64,000 nucleotides of DNA from Paenibacillus sp. EZ-K15. GTDB taxonomy: Bacteria; Bacillota; Bacilli; Paenibacillales; Paenibacillaceae. Location of the stretch: NCBI RefSeq assembly GCF_002573715.1, contig NZ_PDHM01000028.1, forward strand, positions 251,651-315,650, given 5' to 3'. The notes under the pieces are model-generated. The model saw only the letters and a list, made by a program, of their open reading frames with translations. It was not told the DNA's origin and searched no databases. The translations under genes and the position numbers were made by a program. Positions 44,757-53,179 of the stretch are shown here, in pieces (position 1 is the first letter of the stretch; every line of letters starts with the position of its first letter).

Positions 44757-46316
44757 TCACTTCTTCCCCCTGTTGGCCGCCTCTTCCAGACGACGGAACC
44801 GTTTCAGATCTGCCTTCCGAATCGGAATCGGCTCGAGACGCAGCAGCTTCACCACGGCAATGACCAACAGGAGCAGCAGCACCGTGAACGGCAATGCCGC
44901 AATCAATGAAGCCGTCTGCAAGGCTTCCAGCCCGCCCGCAAACAACAGCACACCGGCAATGGCTGCCATGAGCGTGCCCCACACGATTTTTGCCATTTGA
45001 GGAGGGTTCAGACTGCCATAAGTAGTCATGCTGGATAAGATGTAGGTTGCTGAGTCCGCCGATGTCACCAGGAACGTCAGAATGAGTATAATCGCGAGCA
45101 CATTCATGACTGAAGAAAACGGCAATTGGTTGAACAACTGGAACAGTGCCGACGTGACATCCGCATTAACGGCTGCGGCAATCCCGGTGCCCTCGTGCAG
45201 GTCAAACCAGATCGCCGTCCCGCCGAATACAGCGATCCACAGACATGCAATGACCGGCGGGACGACCATCACGCCCACAATGAATTCGCGAACCGTTCTT
45301 CCCTTGGATACCCTCGCCACAAAAGCCCCAACGTACGGGGACCAAGCAATCGCCCAGGCCCAGTAAAAGATCGTCCATTCCCGTACCCATGTGCCTTCGG
45401 CATAGGGTTGGAGCCGCAGGCTGTACGATACGAAATTCGTAATGTAATCGCCCAGAGCCAATGTAAAGGTCTCCAGAATGAAAACGGACGGACCACTAAT
45501 AAACACAAACAATAAAAAAATAAGCGCCATCGCGAGGTTCAGGTTGCTTAAATATTTAATCCCTTTATCCAGCCCCGTTGTCGACGAGATCATATAAGCA
45601 ACGTAAATAAGACCCAGCATTATTAATTGCAACCCAACGCCGTTGTTAACTCCCATGATGGTATTCAAACCGCCGCTCATCTGCAGTACGCCAAGCCCAA
45701 TGGAAGTCGCGATACCCATGACTGTTGCAATCACCGCCAGGATATCAATCGTATTCTTCACACCACGCTTCGAGCCGGTGACAGGCTCCAGCGCTGTAGA
45801 TACCAGCCCATCCTTCTGCTTACGGAACTGAAGAAACGCGATCACAAGTCCGACAAGGGCAAACACGGACCACTGACTAATGCCCCAGTGAAAAAAAGAA
45901 TAGCCCATAGCCACACGTGCCGCGTCTACACCTTGTGCCTCTACGCCGCCGAACGGTGTTTTAAAAAAATGGCTCATGGGTTCAGCCACGCCCCAAAACA
46001 CCAGCCCTACACCAAACCCCGCAGAGAACAGCATGCCGATCCAGGTGAAGAACGGATACTCGGGCTTCTCCTTATCTCCGCCAAGGCGAATCGTGCCGTA
46101 TTTACTGGCTGCCACCCAGATCAGAAATATAATAATCACAAAGATCGAGAGCAGATAGAACCAGCCGAACGTATTCGTCGTAAATCTGTATAAATACCCT
46201 GCCACTTCACCGAAAGCTCCGGGCATAGCAGCCCCGAGAATAGCAAGAATGGCGATGATAACGGCCGAAACCGTAAACACGATGTTCTTAAATAAACTCC
46301 CTTTCATATGCTCCAC
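44757..46316 (-). CDS. BCCT-family betaine/choline transporter
   Basis: A 519-residue transporter with 12 membrane segments. BCCT hallmarks are FGVGLVFWGVAEPMSHF, the tryptophan-rich helix TIFYWAWAIAWSPYVGAFVARVSKGRTVREF and TSADSATYIL. Such proteins (OpuD-like) import glycine betaine or related trimethylammonium compounds with sodium for osmoprotection. The C-terminal tail is short and basic. It is a single gene. Confidence 0.93.
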   Translation of the reverse strand: MEHMKGSLFKNIVFTVSAVIIAILAILGAAMPGAFGEVAGYLYRFTTNTFGWFYLLSIFVIIIFLIWVAASKYGTIRLGGDKEKPEYPFFTWIGMLFSAGFGVGLVFWGVAEPMSHFFKTPFGGVEAQGVDAARVAMGYSFFHWGISQWSVFALVGLVIAFLQFRKQKDGLVSTALEPVTGSKRGVKNTIDILAVIATVMGIATSIGLGVLQMSGGLNTIMGVNNGVGLQLIMLGLIYVAYMISSTTGLDKGIKYLSNLNLAMALIFLLFVFISGPSVFILETFTLALGDYITNFVSYSLRLQPYAEGTWVREWTIFYWAWAIAWSPYVGAFVARVSKGRTVREFIVGVMVVPPVIACLWIAVFGGTAIWFDLHEGTGIAAAVNADVTSALFQLFNQLPFSSVMNVLAIILILTFLVTSADSATYILSSMTTYGSLNPPQMAKIVWGTLMAAIAGVLLFAGGLEALQTASLIAALPFTVLLLLLVIAVVKLLRLEPIPIRKADLKRFRRLEEAANRGKK

Positions 46317-46435
46317 CTCAGGCCATTAAGTCATCCATTCCTATACAGTATTTGTATTTAAACCAGAATTGATGTACTTAATCGTGAATGTGTGCAGCAA
46401 AGGATAATTCTTCGGATTGAGGCTATCTTGAAATA

Positions 46436-46774
46436 CTATTCGTTGGGGACCTCTTGAGAATCGATATACAGTTGACCCAAAATAACCATCTGCTCAAGCA
46501 ACGCTTCAAATTTCCTGCCAAATTCCGTTACCGAGTACTCCACCTTGGGAGGCACCTCTTGATACACCGTTCGTTTCACGATGCCGCTCTCCTCTAACTC
46601 CCGCAATTGGACGGTAAGCACATGCCTTGATACTTCAGGTATTCTCCGATGCAGCTCACCAAAACGCAGGGTTTCCTGAAACAGCCCATACAGGACTCGG
46701 GGCTTCCACTTCCCACTAATCATGTGCAAGCCCACTTCAGCCGGGCACCCATATTTCTCATCCTGATATGGCAT
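46436..46774 (-). CDS. HxlR-family transcriptional regulator
   Basis: About 112 residues, with the HxlR pattern: a single cysteine before the domain (YGCPAEVGLHMISGKWKPRVLYGL), then FGELHRRIPEVSRHVLTVQLRELEESGIVKRTVYQEVPPKVEYSVTEFG. The preceding in-frame ATG at 46807 is possible, but the domain starts at the later one. The lone Cys resembles redox/electrophile-sensing members such as YodB and HypR. It is divergent from a small SnoaL-like gene, its likely target. Confidence 0.85.
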   Translation of the reverse strand: MPYQDEKYGCPAEVGLHMISGKWKPRVLYGLFQETLRFGELHRRIPEVSRHVLTVQLRELEESGIVKRTVYQEVPPKVEYSVTEFGRKFEALLEQMVILGQLYIDSQEVPNE

Positions 46775-46813
46775 ATGTATTACTGAACCCCCTTGGTCAT
46801 TGGTCATAAATAG

Positions 46814-46826
46814 ATGACTATGTCAT
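46814..46826. promoter_or_regulatory. Candidate HxlR operator
   Basis: ATGAC-TAT-GTCAT is a perfect inverted repeat in the gap between the HxlR and SnoaL-like genes, with GTCATAAA repeated on either side. Confidence 0.45.
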
Positions 46827-46901
46827 AAAATTCTGCGTACTTATCACAGCTTTCATTTTCAGATAGGCTATTGCTATCATCATACAGAAAGAGGAGATTC
46901 A

Positions 46902-47306
46902 ATGAAACCATCCACTCCCGCAAGCCGAGTTTGGAAGCCCGAGGATATGAATGCTGCATTTGCTGACGCGTATAACTCAGGGGATATCGATCAGGTGCTG
47001 GCGTTGTATGAACCGGACAGTATTCATGTCCACCGCAATGGAAGCTTGGAGATCGGAATTCATTCCTTCCGCCATACGCTGGAGGAACTGCTGCTGCTTC
47101 AAGGCAAGATGGTCTCCACCAACCTATACTGCATCCCTTTTGAAAATATCGCTATGATGCGTGCCCATTTCACCTTGCATACCGCGGACCCGGATGGCCA
47201 ACCTCTTGTGCTGCAAGGTTATACCTCCGAGATCGTGAGACAACAACCTGATGGAAGCTGGCTGTACATCGTGGACCATCCGTTTGGTTCGGATGAAGCG
47301 GAATGA
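46902..47306 (+). CDS. SnoaL-like/DUF4440-type NTF2-fold protein
   Basis: A 134-residue NTF2-fold protein: MNAAFADAYNSGDIDQVLALYEPDSIHVHRNG at the start and QQPDGSWLYIVDHPFGSD at the end, the usual form of SnoaL-like stand-alone proteins. It is divergent from the HxlR regulator. Enzymatic function is unknown. Confidence 0.82.
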   Translation: MKPSTPASRVWKPEDMNAAFADAYNSGDIDQVLALYEPDSIHVHRNGSLEIGIHSFRHTLEELLLLQGKMVSTNLYCIPFENIAMMRAHFTLHTADPDGQPLVLQGYTSEIVRQQPDGSWLYIVDHPFGSDEAE

Positions 47307-47340
47307 ATAATAAGTTCCATTATTTCAGCGATACAAAAAA

Positions 47341-47376
47341 AGCAATCCAGCTGTGTTCTAAACAGCCGGATTGCTT
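47341..47376 (-). terminator. Bidirectional terminator, mainly for the dioxygenase gene
   Basis: AGCAATCC...GGATTGCT with an inner GCTG/CAGC stem. On the minus strand it is followed by a run of seven T. Confidence 0.85.
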
Positions 47377-47392
47377 ATTAAGATTCATTACA

Positions 47393-48370
47393 TTATTCCT
47401 TCACGAATTCTTTCGTGCTGCGCACCGTATCGATTGGACGAACCATACCCTCGATCTGCTCGCGCTTTGGCTCCAGGAATGGAGGCAGGGACAACTTCTC
47501 GCCCAGCGTTTCATATGGCTCATCGCCCATGAAGCCTGGACCGTCGGTTGCGAACTCAAACAGAATTTGCGGTGCAACACGCGCATACAGGGATTGGAAG
47601 AAATAGCGGTCTACAAAGCCCGATGTATGGAACTGGAAGTCGTCCAACCGCTTGATCCAATGTTCCAGCACTGAGCGGTCCTCTACCCGGAAGGCCGCGT
47701 GGTGTACGGTGCCGAAGCCCTGCTGAGCTCTTGGAAGCACGGCGTTGTACTCGACAACCACCTGTGCGCCATTACCGCCTTCACCAACCTCAAACAGATG
47801 AAGTGAACCCTCCTTGCCGATTTCATTGAATTGGAGCACTTTCTCCATCATTTCCTTGAAATAGTCGAAGTTGGACACCCGTACAAACACCGGGCCGAGT
47901 CCTGTAATCGCATGCTCCAGCGGAATCGGTCCCTTCTGCCAAGGCGTTCCTGAAGCCACACCCTCGTTGTTCTCATCGGAGATGAGCTGATACTGCTGAT
48001 CGTCAAAATCAACAAAGGCGAGTGTCTTTTTGCCAAATAACTCTTGAATGCCTTGATGCTTCACATCCATCCGGTCAAATCGCTTGACCCAATATTCGAG
48101 CGCTGCATCGTTAGGGACACGGAACGAGGTTTTGTAAATCTCGTCTGTACCATGTCTGCCCTGCGGGATCCCCGGAAAATCGAAGAAGGTCATATCTGTG
48201 CCGGCACTGCCCTTGTCATCTGCAAAGAACAGGTGGTATGTCTGAATATCGTCCTGATTAACCGTCTTCTTCACGAGCCGCATACCGAGCACATAGGTGA
48301 AGAACTCGTAGTTCTTCTCGGCACTGCTCGTAATGGCTGTTACGTGGTGAATTCCTTTTAATCCGTTCAT
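47393..48370 (-). CDS. mhqO: Ring-cleaving dioxygenase of the MhqO/MhqE type (VOC fold)
   Basis: A 325-residue protein made of two vicinal-oxygen-chelate domains. Metal-ligand His occurs in GIHHVTAI near the start and in GTVHHAAFRV (about residue 220), with a Glu in QILFEFATDGPGF. This matches the MhqA/MhqE/MhqO group, extradiol-like dioxygenases induced by quinones and catechols. The ATG at 48370 is preferred, with GATGGGGGAA before it. An MhqR-type box lies 75 bp upstream, supporting quinone-responsive control. Confidence 0.9.
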   Translation of the reverse strand: MNGLKGIHHVTAITSSAEKNYEFFTYVLGMRLVKKTVNQDDIQTYHLFFADDKGSAGTDMTFFDFPGIPQGRHGTDEIYKTSFRVPNDAALEYWVKRFDRMDVKHQGIQELFGKKTLAFVDFDDQQYQLISDENNEGVASGTPWQKGPIPLEHAITGLGPVFVRVSNFDYFKEMMEKVLQFNEIGKEGSLHLFEVGEGGNGAQVVVEYNAVLPRAQQGFGTVHHAAFRVEDRSVLEHWIKRLDDFQFHTSGFVDRYFFQSLYARVAPQILFEFATDGPGFMGDEPYETLGEKLSLPPFLEPKREQIEGMVRPIDTVRSTKEFVKE

Positions 48371-48443
48371 GATTAATTCCCCCATCTCTTATATTTAGAA
48401 AGTGTTTGCGCAACCTTCATAAATTATTATTTCGATTTAAAAC

Positions 48444-48459
48444 ATCTTTAATTTAAGAT
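48444..48459. promoter_or_regulatory. MhqR-type operator
   Basis: ATCT-TT-AATT-TA-AGAT matches the ATCT-N2-AATT-N2-AGAT plan of the B. subtilis MhqR box, as I recall it. It is upstream of the MhqO-like gene. Confidence 0.7.
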
Positions 48460-48538
48460 AATAATATCACGAGAATTCTGTTCCGTCAACCTTCTACATT
48501 CAAACTCTTATTTTAGCCGTGAATGATATACAAAAAAA

Positions 48539-48565
48539 ACGGCCGGACATAAGACATCCAGCCGT
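48539..48565 (-). terminator. Terminator of the deformylase operon
   Basis: ACGGCTGGA/TCCGGCCGT stem (one mismatch), followed on the minus strand by eight T. Confidence 0.85.
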
Positions 48566-48609
48566 TCTTTCTATTTCTTTCTTCATAAGAGAGAGACTCT
48601 CCATGTCCG

Positions 48610-49128
48610 TTATGCGCCTGTATTGGATAACCCAATGACAGGAAACAGCTCGATGCGTTGATGGGTCTCCTCATGATACAACCATCCATCCCGAACATGG
48701 TCCACAAACAATATGCCGTTCAGGTGATCAATCTCGTGCTGCATACATCTGGCCAGATAGTCTTCGCCTTCCAGAATCACCGTCTCGCCATGACGATTCA
48801 ATGTCTTTACCTTAACCTTATTGGCTCTCTTCACATATCCGTAATATCCCGGATAAGAGAGGCAAGCTTCGGGGCCCATCTGTTCCCCGTCCATCTCTAC
48901 GATTTCGGGATTAATCAGCTCGATCAATCCTTCTCCGCAGTCCATGACAATAAGCCTTCGCAATATACCGATTTGTGGTGCGGCAAGACCAGCACGCCCT
49001 TCACTGTCATACAACGTTTCGGCCATATCATCTAGAATCTTCAATACTCTGGCATTTACGGAATCGACTGGCCGGGCGATCTTTCGCAAGATCGGATCAC
49101 CGAATGGCACAATAACTTTTACCGTCAT
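48610..49128 (-). CDS. def: Peptide deformylase
   Basis: A 172-residue metalloenzyme that removes the formyl group from nascent proteins. Its three motifs are GLAAPQIG (47-54), EACLSYPG with metal Cys89 (usual EGCLSxP), and HEIDH at 131-135. The C-terminus extends about 35 residues past HEIDH. It follows a small HTH gene by 4 bp and shares its transcript. It may be a second deformylase, as many Firmicutes have two. Confidence 0.94.
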   Translation of the reverse strand: MTVKVIVPFGDPILRKIARPVDSVNARVLKILDDMAETLYDSEGRAGLAAPQIGILRRLIVMDCGEGLIELINPEIVEMDGEQMGPEACLSYPGYYGYVKRANKVKVKTLNRHGETVILEGEDYLARCMQHEIDHLNGILFVDHVRDGWLYHEETHQRIELFPVIGLSNTGA

Positions 49129-49132
49129 TCAC

Positions 49133-49396
49133 TTAAGCCCCCTTAGTTCTAGAAGGAGGTGTATGCACCCATAAGTCACCTGGAGTACACTCTAAGGTTG
49201 TGCAAAGGGCATCTAACGTCTCTGCCTTCATCTGCCTGGGCTGGTTCGTCAGCAATGCACTAATGGAAGCAGCTGATAAGCTGTAATTCGCCTTCTCTTT
49301 CATCAGCCGCGCCAAAGCCGCTCCCGACCATATCCCTCTCTCCGCCATTACATTACGTAGCATCCATTCGAGCAAAGGGTACCCCTCCCGTTCCAT
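49133..49396 (-). CDS. Small Cro/CI-type (XRE) DNA-binding protein
   Basis: An 87-residue protein, essentially only a helix-turn-helix domain of the YozG-like XRE type: GIWSGAALARLMKEKANYSLSAASISALLTNQPRQMKAETLDALCTTLECTPGDLW. The ending CTTLECTPGDLW is characteristic. It lies upstream of def in an operon. It may regulate itself and the deformylase; no operator was identified. Confidence 0.85.
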   Translation of the reverse strand: MEREGYPLLEWMLRNVMAERGIWSGAALARLMKEKANYSLSAASISALLTNQPRQMKAETLDALCTTLECTPGDLWVHTPPSRTKGA

Positions 49397-49494
49397 TCAA
49401 ATATTAGCTCGCACCTTATTTTATTAGGTGCTACCTAATATCTCAAGTCTAATTTTTTAGGAGCTAACGAGAGTCGTCTCTACAACAAACCAAA

Positions 49495-50448
49495 TTAAGC
49501 AGGTTTGGATTCATTCCGCCCAAGCGCTTTACGACTAGCGCTCTTGGATCTCCCGGCAAGGCTGGTCCCGATCACCCCGATAATGACGAGTGCTGCGCCG
49601 ATGACATGATAATAAGCCAGCTCTTCATTCAAGAAGGCGACACCTCCGAAAATCGTGACGACGGTGGCCAGATTGTTAAAGATGCTCATCCGGGATGCCT
49701 CCATCTGGGATAAGGCATAATTCGACAGTAGCGTTGTTCCGAGTGAGGACAAGACGCCAAGATACAGAACGGCCCACACGAAAGATGGATGCAGAAACGG
49801 GTCAAAATAATGTGCGAGCGTTCCTTGCGCGGCATGCTGAACGACCGACATCAGGTTAAACAACACGAAGCCGATCATCGACATAATGAACGTTATATCG
49901 AGTACTGGTTGCTTCTGCGTCAACTTACGGGCCATAACGCTATATATGGCGTTTGAAAGCGCCGAGAGCAAAATTAGCACAATCCCGAGCGTACTCGATG
50001 TCTCGAAAGAAATGCCCTTCAGCACGAATATAGAAATGATCCCTGTCACCGACAACACGGTAAACAGCTTCTGTGCCCAACTGGAGCGTTCCTTCAATAG
50101 CAGTGATGCCAAGACCATCGTAAAGATCGGTACCGTTGCGTGGATGATCCCGGCCTCGGCCGAAGAGGTGTAGACCAAACCGAAGGTTTGCAGCGTAAAG
50201 AACAGGAACGGGTAGAATATCGCCAGCGGCACGATGGTCAGCAGCCGTTTCAGATCCAACGGAACCTTTCTACGGGCGATGAGGAGTGCAAGCGATGCGG
50301 CAATGAACGAAATAGTGAACCGGTGGGCCAATGTGTCCAGCGGGTTAGAGACGATCAGCGCCAGCTTCACAAACATAAAGGAAAATCCAATGATGACTGT
50401 ATATCCCAACGCGGCGGCATAAGCACGGCTTGTATTCGGTGTATTCAT
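49495..50448 (-). CDS. EamA/DMT-superfamily transporter
   Basis: A 317-residue, ten-segment protein of the EamA family with two repeats, GYTVIIGFSFMFVKLAL at the start and MEASRMSIFNNLATVVTIFGGVAFLNEELAYYHVIGAALVIIGVIGTSL at the end. A basic tail of about 20 residues follows. It is a single gene with a striking palindrome upstream. The substrate is unknown. Confidence 0.87.
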   Translation of the reverse strand: MNTPNTSRAYAAALGYTVIIGFSFMFVKLALIVSNPLDTLAHRFTISFIAASLALLIARRKVPLDLKRLLTIVPLAIFYPFLFFTLQTFGLVYTSSAEAGIIHATVPIFTMVLASLLLKERSSWAQKLFTVLSVTGIISIFVLKGISFETSSTLGIVLILLSALSNAIYSVMARKLTQKQPVLDITFIMSMIGFVLFNLMSVVQHAAQGTLAHYFDPFLHPSFVWAVLYLGVLSSLGTTLLSNYALSQMEASRMSIFNNLATVVTIFGGVAFLNEELAYYHVIGAALVIIGVIGTSLAGRSKSASRKALGRNESKPA

Positions 50449-50553
50449 AATAAGTATTCTCCTTCATCTTCTCTATTTGAGTCCAACCAGAGGAGGTTGA
50501 TGCATTTGCTACTTATCTTACGGTAGGAAGGACTTCCTGACGATTTGAAATAA

Positions 50554-50579
50554 CGCCAACTGTACCGGTACAGTTGGCG
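50554..50579. promoter_or_regulatory. 26-bp perfect palindrome upstream of the EamA gene
   Basis: CGCCAACTGTACC followed by GGTACAGTTGGCG is self-complementary without a spacer. It is followed by a tandem GCGCGATGAA repeat (50577-50596). Likely an operator for an unidentified dimeric regulator, since ACTGTACCGGTACAGT-type sites are common for MocR/GntR-like proteins (inference). Confidence 0.55.
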
Positions 50580-50613
50580 CGATGAAGCGCGATGAAGGAA
50601 GTAATGACAAAAA

Positions 50614-50651
50614 GGCTGCTTCCCATCATCCCAAGATGATAGGAAACAGCC
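50614..50651 (-). terminator. Terminator of the stalk-domain lipoprotein gene
   Basis: GGCTG...CAGCC with inner ATCATC/GATGAT stem, followed by TTTTT on the minus strand. Confidence 0.75.
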
Positions 50652-50720
50652 CCGCTATACTTTAAATCCTAACGTTTCATAACAGGTATAGGCCTGCCCC
50701 GTTATCAATAACAATACTCG

Positions 50721-52232
50721 TTAATCACGTCTAACCGAAATCCAGCCGTCGCCCTCCTGATGTAACGTTGCGCCGAGCGCTTCTGCCATAAACCGGAGCG
50801 GAACGTAGGTAGATCCGTTGCTATGAACGAATGGAGCTTCCTGCAGCGTCACGTTTTCACCGCCGACGCTGGCTGTTTTGGAGCCTACGGTCAATACGAT
50901 TTCTTCCCCTGTCAGATCATTGATGACTTTAATTTTCTTCGAGCCTTTGGTCCACTTCACTTCGGCATCCAACTGGTCTGTAAGGTAACGAAGCGGAACG
51001 AAGCTCTGATTGTTCTTCTTGATTACACCATATCCATAATCATCGATTACGGGACTAAGAAACATCGATTTGTGCGTGATCTTCAGATCATCCTTCAACA
51101 CGTTATAGATGAGGGAATCCTTCTCAAAGTTCCGCAGCACTTGGCCTGGCGTCACCGTTCCGTTAAGGACATCCAGCACGCCTTTGGTCGTGTCTACCTG
51201 ATTGGCTTTGACCGCGCCACCAATGTTCCATACTTCACTCTCGGAATAAACCTTAAAGGACTTCAGCGGCAGTTCCTCGGAAGCCGGAAGTGCGACGTTC
51301 AGTTCCAGGGCACTCTTGCGTGTATTCAGCTGCTCATCGAAGAAATAGTCCAGCTTGAGTGTTGTATCCTTACCGAAGACCGTTTCGGATCCAGGAACCT
51401 CCTCTAATAACTGTTTCTTCTGTTCATCGTAATTCACCATCAGCTCGCTCAATCCGCCATGAATCATTTCGTAAAGCGAAGCGACGGCTTCTTCCTTAGA
51501 CTCTTGCGGCAGGAGCTCCACATCTTCGCCGTAGGACTCGCCGATGCTGGTCATCATCGGATAAATAGCATCATAAGCATCGCCTATCAACTGCTTCAAA
51601 CCGGCTTCGTCCTTAAGCAAACTCTCTGCGAAGGGTTTGAACATATTCAGAATTTCCTCACCCGTCAGCTCCATATGGAGATGCGTCAGATTCAAGCTTT
51701 CCCCGTTCACCTTCTCGTGAGCGGACTTCACCGCGATTGTCGATGGATTCGGGAAATGCTTCAGCACAAGCCCTGCCGCCTTCTTCACGACATCTTGAAT
51801 CGCCTGCTCATACTGACTGGTATCCGGTAATCCGGGAACGGTCGTATCCATCGATAGATAGAACGGCTGCTTGGCGCCTTCCAATTGAATCGCCATTCCT
51901 TTGGAATCCATGGATATATGAAGCGGAATCTTCTTGTCCGAATATTGGACACTGCCCTGAATGGACACCGTTTTGCTATCCTGCACGATGGCATGGTCCA
52001 TATTCAAGGATAACGAATTAATGAGATCAATTGCTTGTTTATCTTCAGTCGATAGGGCCTTGTCTGATGGCACCACCTCGAATCGAATACTTGCCTTGGA
52101 TTCGCTGGATTTAACATCGAGACTGGTAAGCAACGCCTTGTTGATATCCAATCCCCCGACAGCCTGACATCCTGTCATAACGACCAGCACAGCTGCAACG
52201 AGTACAGTCAACCATTTGAACTTCTTATACAT
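50721..52232 (-). CDS. Lipoprotein with copper amine oxidase N-terminal-like (stalk) domain
   Basis: A 503-residue predicted lipoprotein. The signal peptide ends with VVMTGC (lipid Cys about residue 21). Residues 30-390 form a large domain without a recognised family. The C-terminal 110 residues are a stalk domain with two repeats of the FVPLRYLTDQLDAEVKW type, including YVPLRFMAEALGA, abundant in Paenibacillus surface proteins. No catalytic amine oxidase domain is present. The ATG at 52232 follows GGGAGGGG. It is anchored to the outer membrane face and divergent from Bce module 2. Confidence 0.87.
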   Translation of the reverse strand: MYKKFKWLTVLVAAVLVVMTGCQAVGGLDINKALLTSLDVKSSESKASIRFEVVPSDKALSTEDKQAIDLINSLSLNMDHAIVQDSKTVSIQGSVQYSDKKIPLHISMDSKGMAIQLEGAKQPFYLSMDTTVPGLPDTSQYEQAIQDVVKKAAGLVLKHFPNPSTIAVKSAHEKVNGESLNLTHLHMELTGEEILNMFKPFAESLLKDEAGLKQLIGDAYDAIYPMMTSIGESYGEDVELLPQESKEEAVASLYEMIHGGLSELMVNYDEQKKQLLEEVPGSETVFGKDTTLKLDYFFDEQLNTRKSALELNVALPASEELPLKSFKVYSESEVWNIGGAVKANQVDTTKGVLDVLNGTVTPGQVLRNFEKDSLIYNVLKDDLKITHKSMFLSPVIDDYGYGVIKKNNQSFVPLRYLTDQLDAEVKWTKGSKKIKVINDLTGEEIVLTVGSKTASVGGENVTLQEAPFVHSNGSTYVPLRFMAEALGATLHQEGDGWISVRRD

Positions 52233-52408
52233 AACGATAGTTTTCCCCTCCCAAGTCATAGGCTCATTTCTATTATGGGAAGTGAGGAAATGTTTGTAAA
52301 TAGGTATTTTAGCCTCGTCACATGCGCACACGCAGATGGCTGCTTACAGATGGCACATATCGACATTTTGCTATACACTGGGAATGAAATATGGATGGTA
52401 AAGTGCAA

Positions 52409-52470
52409 GTTCAACAGTCAACTTTTTTTAGCACCGGGAAGGTTTGCAAAGGGGCTTTTGAACAACCCTA
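52409..52470. repeat. Possible diverged copy of the GTTCAAAAAGTCG repeat in the module 2 promoter region
   Basis: GTTCAACAGTCAA...TTTTAGCACCGGG...TTTTGAACAACCCTATA has the same order of blocks as the short copy at 39646-39735 (GTTCAAAAAGTCGG, TTTTCAGCACCGAG, TTTTGAACAACCTCTATTA). The match is partial. Confidence 0.4.
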
Positions 52471-52489
52471 TAAAAGCGTGGTGAATCTC

Positions 52490-53179
52490 TTGTTTAAAAT
52501 TATGTTAATCGAAGACGACGTGACCCTATTCCATGAAGTGCAGGAGCGCCTTTCGCAATGGTCGTATGACGTTTATGGCGTCCACGATTTCAGCGCCGTA
52601 CTTCAGGAATTTACAGCGGTTCAGCCCGACCTGGTCATTATCGACATTCAGCTGCCGAAGTTTGACGGGTTCCATTGGTGCCGAATGATTCGGTCCCACT
52701 CGAACGTGCCGATTATCTTCTTGTCTTCCCGCGATCATCCGACCGATATGGTGATGTCCATGCAGCTTGGAGCGGACGATTTCATTCAGAAGCCGTTCCA
52801 CTTTGATGTCCTGATTGCCAAAATCCAGGCCACTCTGCGCCGGGTATACAATTACAACACCGAACGGGCCGAGCTGAGAACATGGCGCGGTGCCACCATC
52901 GAATTCGGTAAAAATACCATTAGCAGCCCCCAGGGCACCGCGGAACTAACAAAGAATGAAATGTTCATTCTGAAAATCCTCATGGAGCGGAAGAATCAAA
53001 TCGTCAGTCGGGAGGATCTGATCAAGAGCTTATGGGACAACGAGCACTTTGTCAGCGATAATACCTTAACGGTCAACGTCAATCGGCTGCGCAAGAAGCT
53101 GGAGCCCCTCGGTCTTGATCCCTACATCGAAACCAAGGTGGGACAAGGTTATATCGCCACGGAAGAGGCCCATGCATGA
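52490..53179 (+). CDS. OmpR-family response regulator of Bce-type module 2
   Basis: A 229-residue regulator with receiver D52 (LVIIDIQLPKFDGFHWCR) and a winged helix with SREDLIKSLWDNEHFVSDNTLTVNVNRLRKKLEPLG. It is closely similar in plan to the module 1 regulator. The TTG at 52490 after GTGGTGA is preferred over longer in-frame starts, as the receiver begins at FKIMLIEDD. It overlaps the kinase by 4 bp. A BceR-like operator is present upstream of the cognate transporter. Confidence 0.9.
   Translation: MFKIMLIEDDVTLFHEVQERLSQWSYDVYGVHDFSAVLQEFTAVQPDLVIIDIQLPKFDGFHWCRMIRSHSNVPIIFLSSRDHPTDMVMSMQLGADDFIQKPFHFDVLIAKIQATLRRVYNYNTERAELRTWRGATIEFGKNTISSPQGTAELTKNEMFILKILMERKNQIVSREDLIKSLWDNEHFVSDNTLTVNVNRLRKKLEPLGLDPYIETKVGQGYIATEEAHA

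Noticed and set aside
50577..50596. Tandem GCGCGATGAA considered as a CRISPR-like or satellite repeat
   Set aside because: Only two units without spacers.
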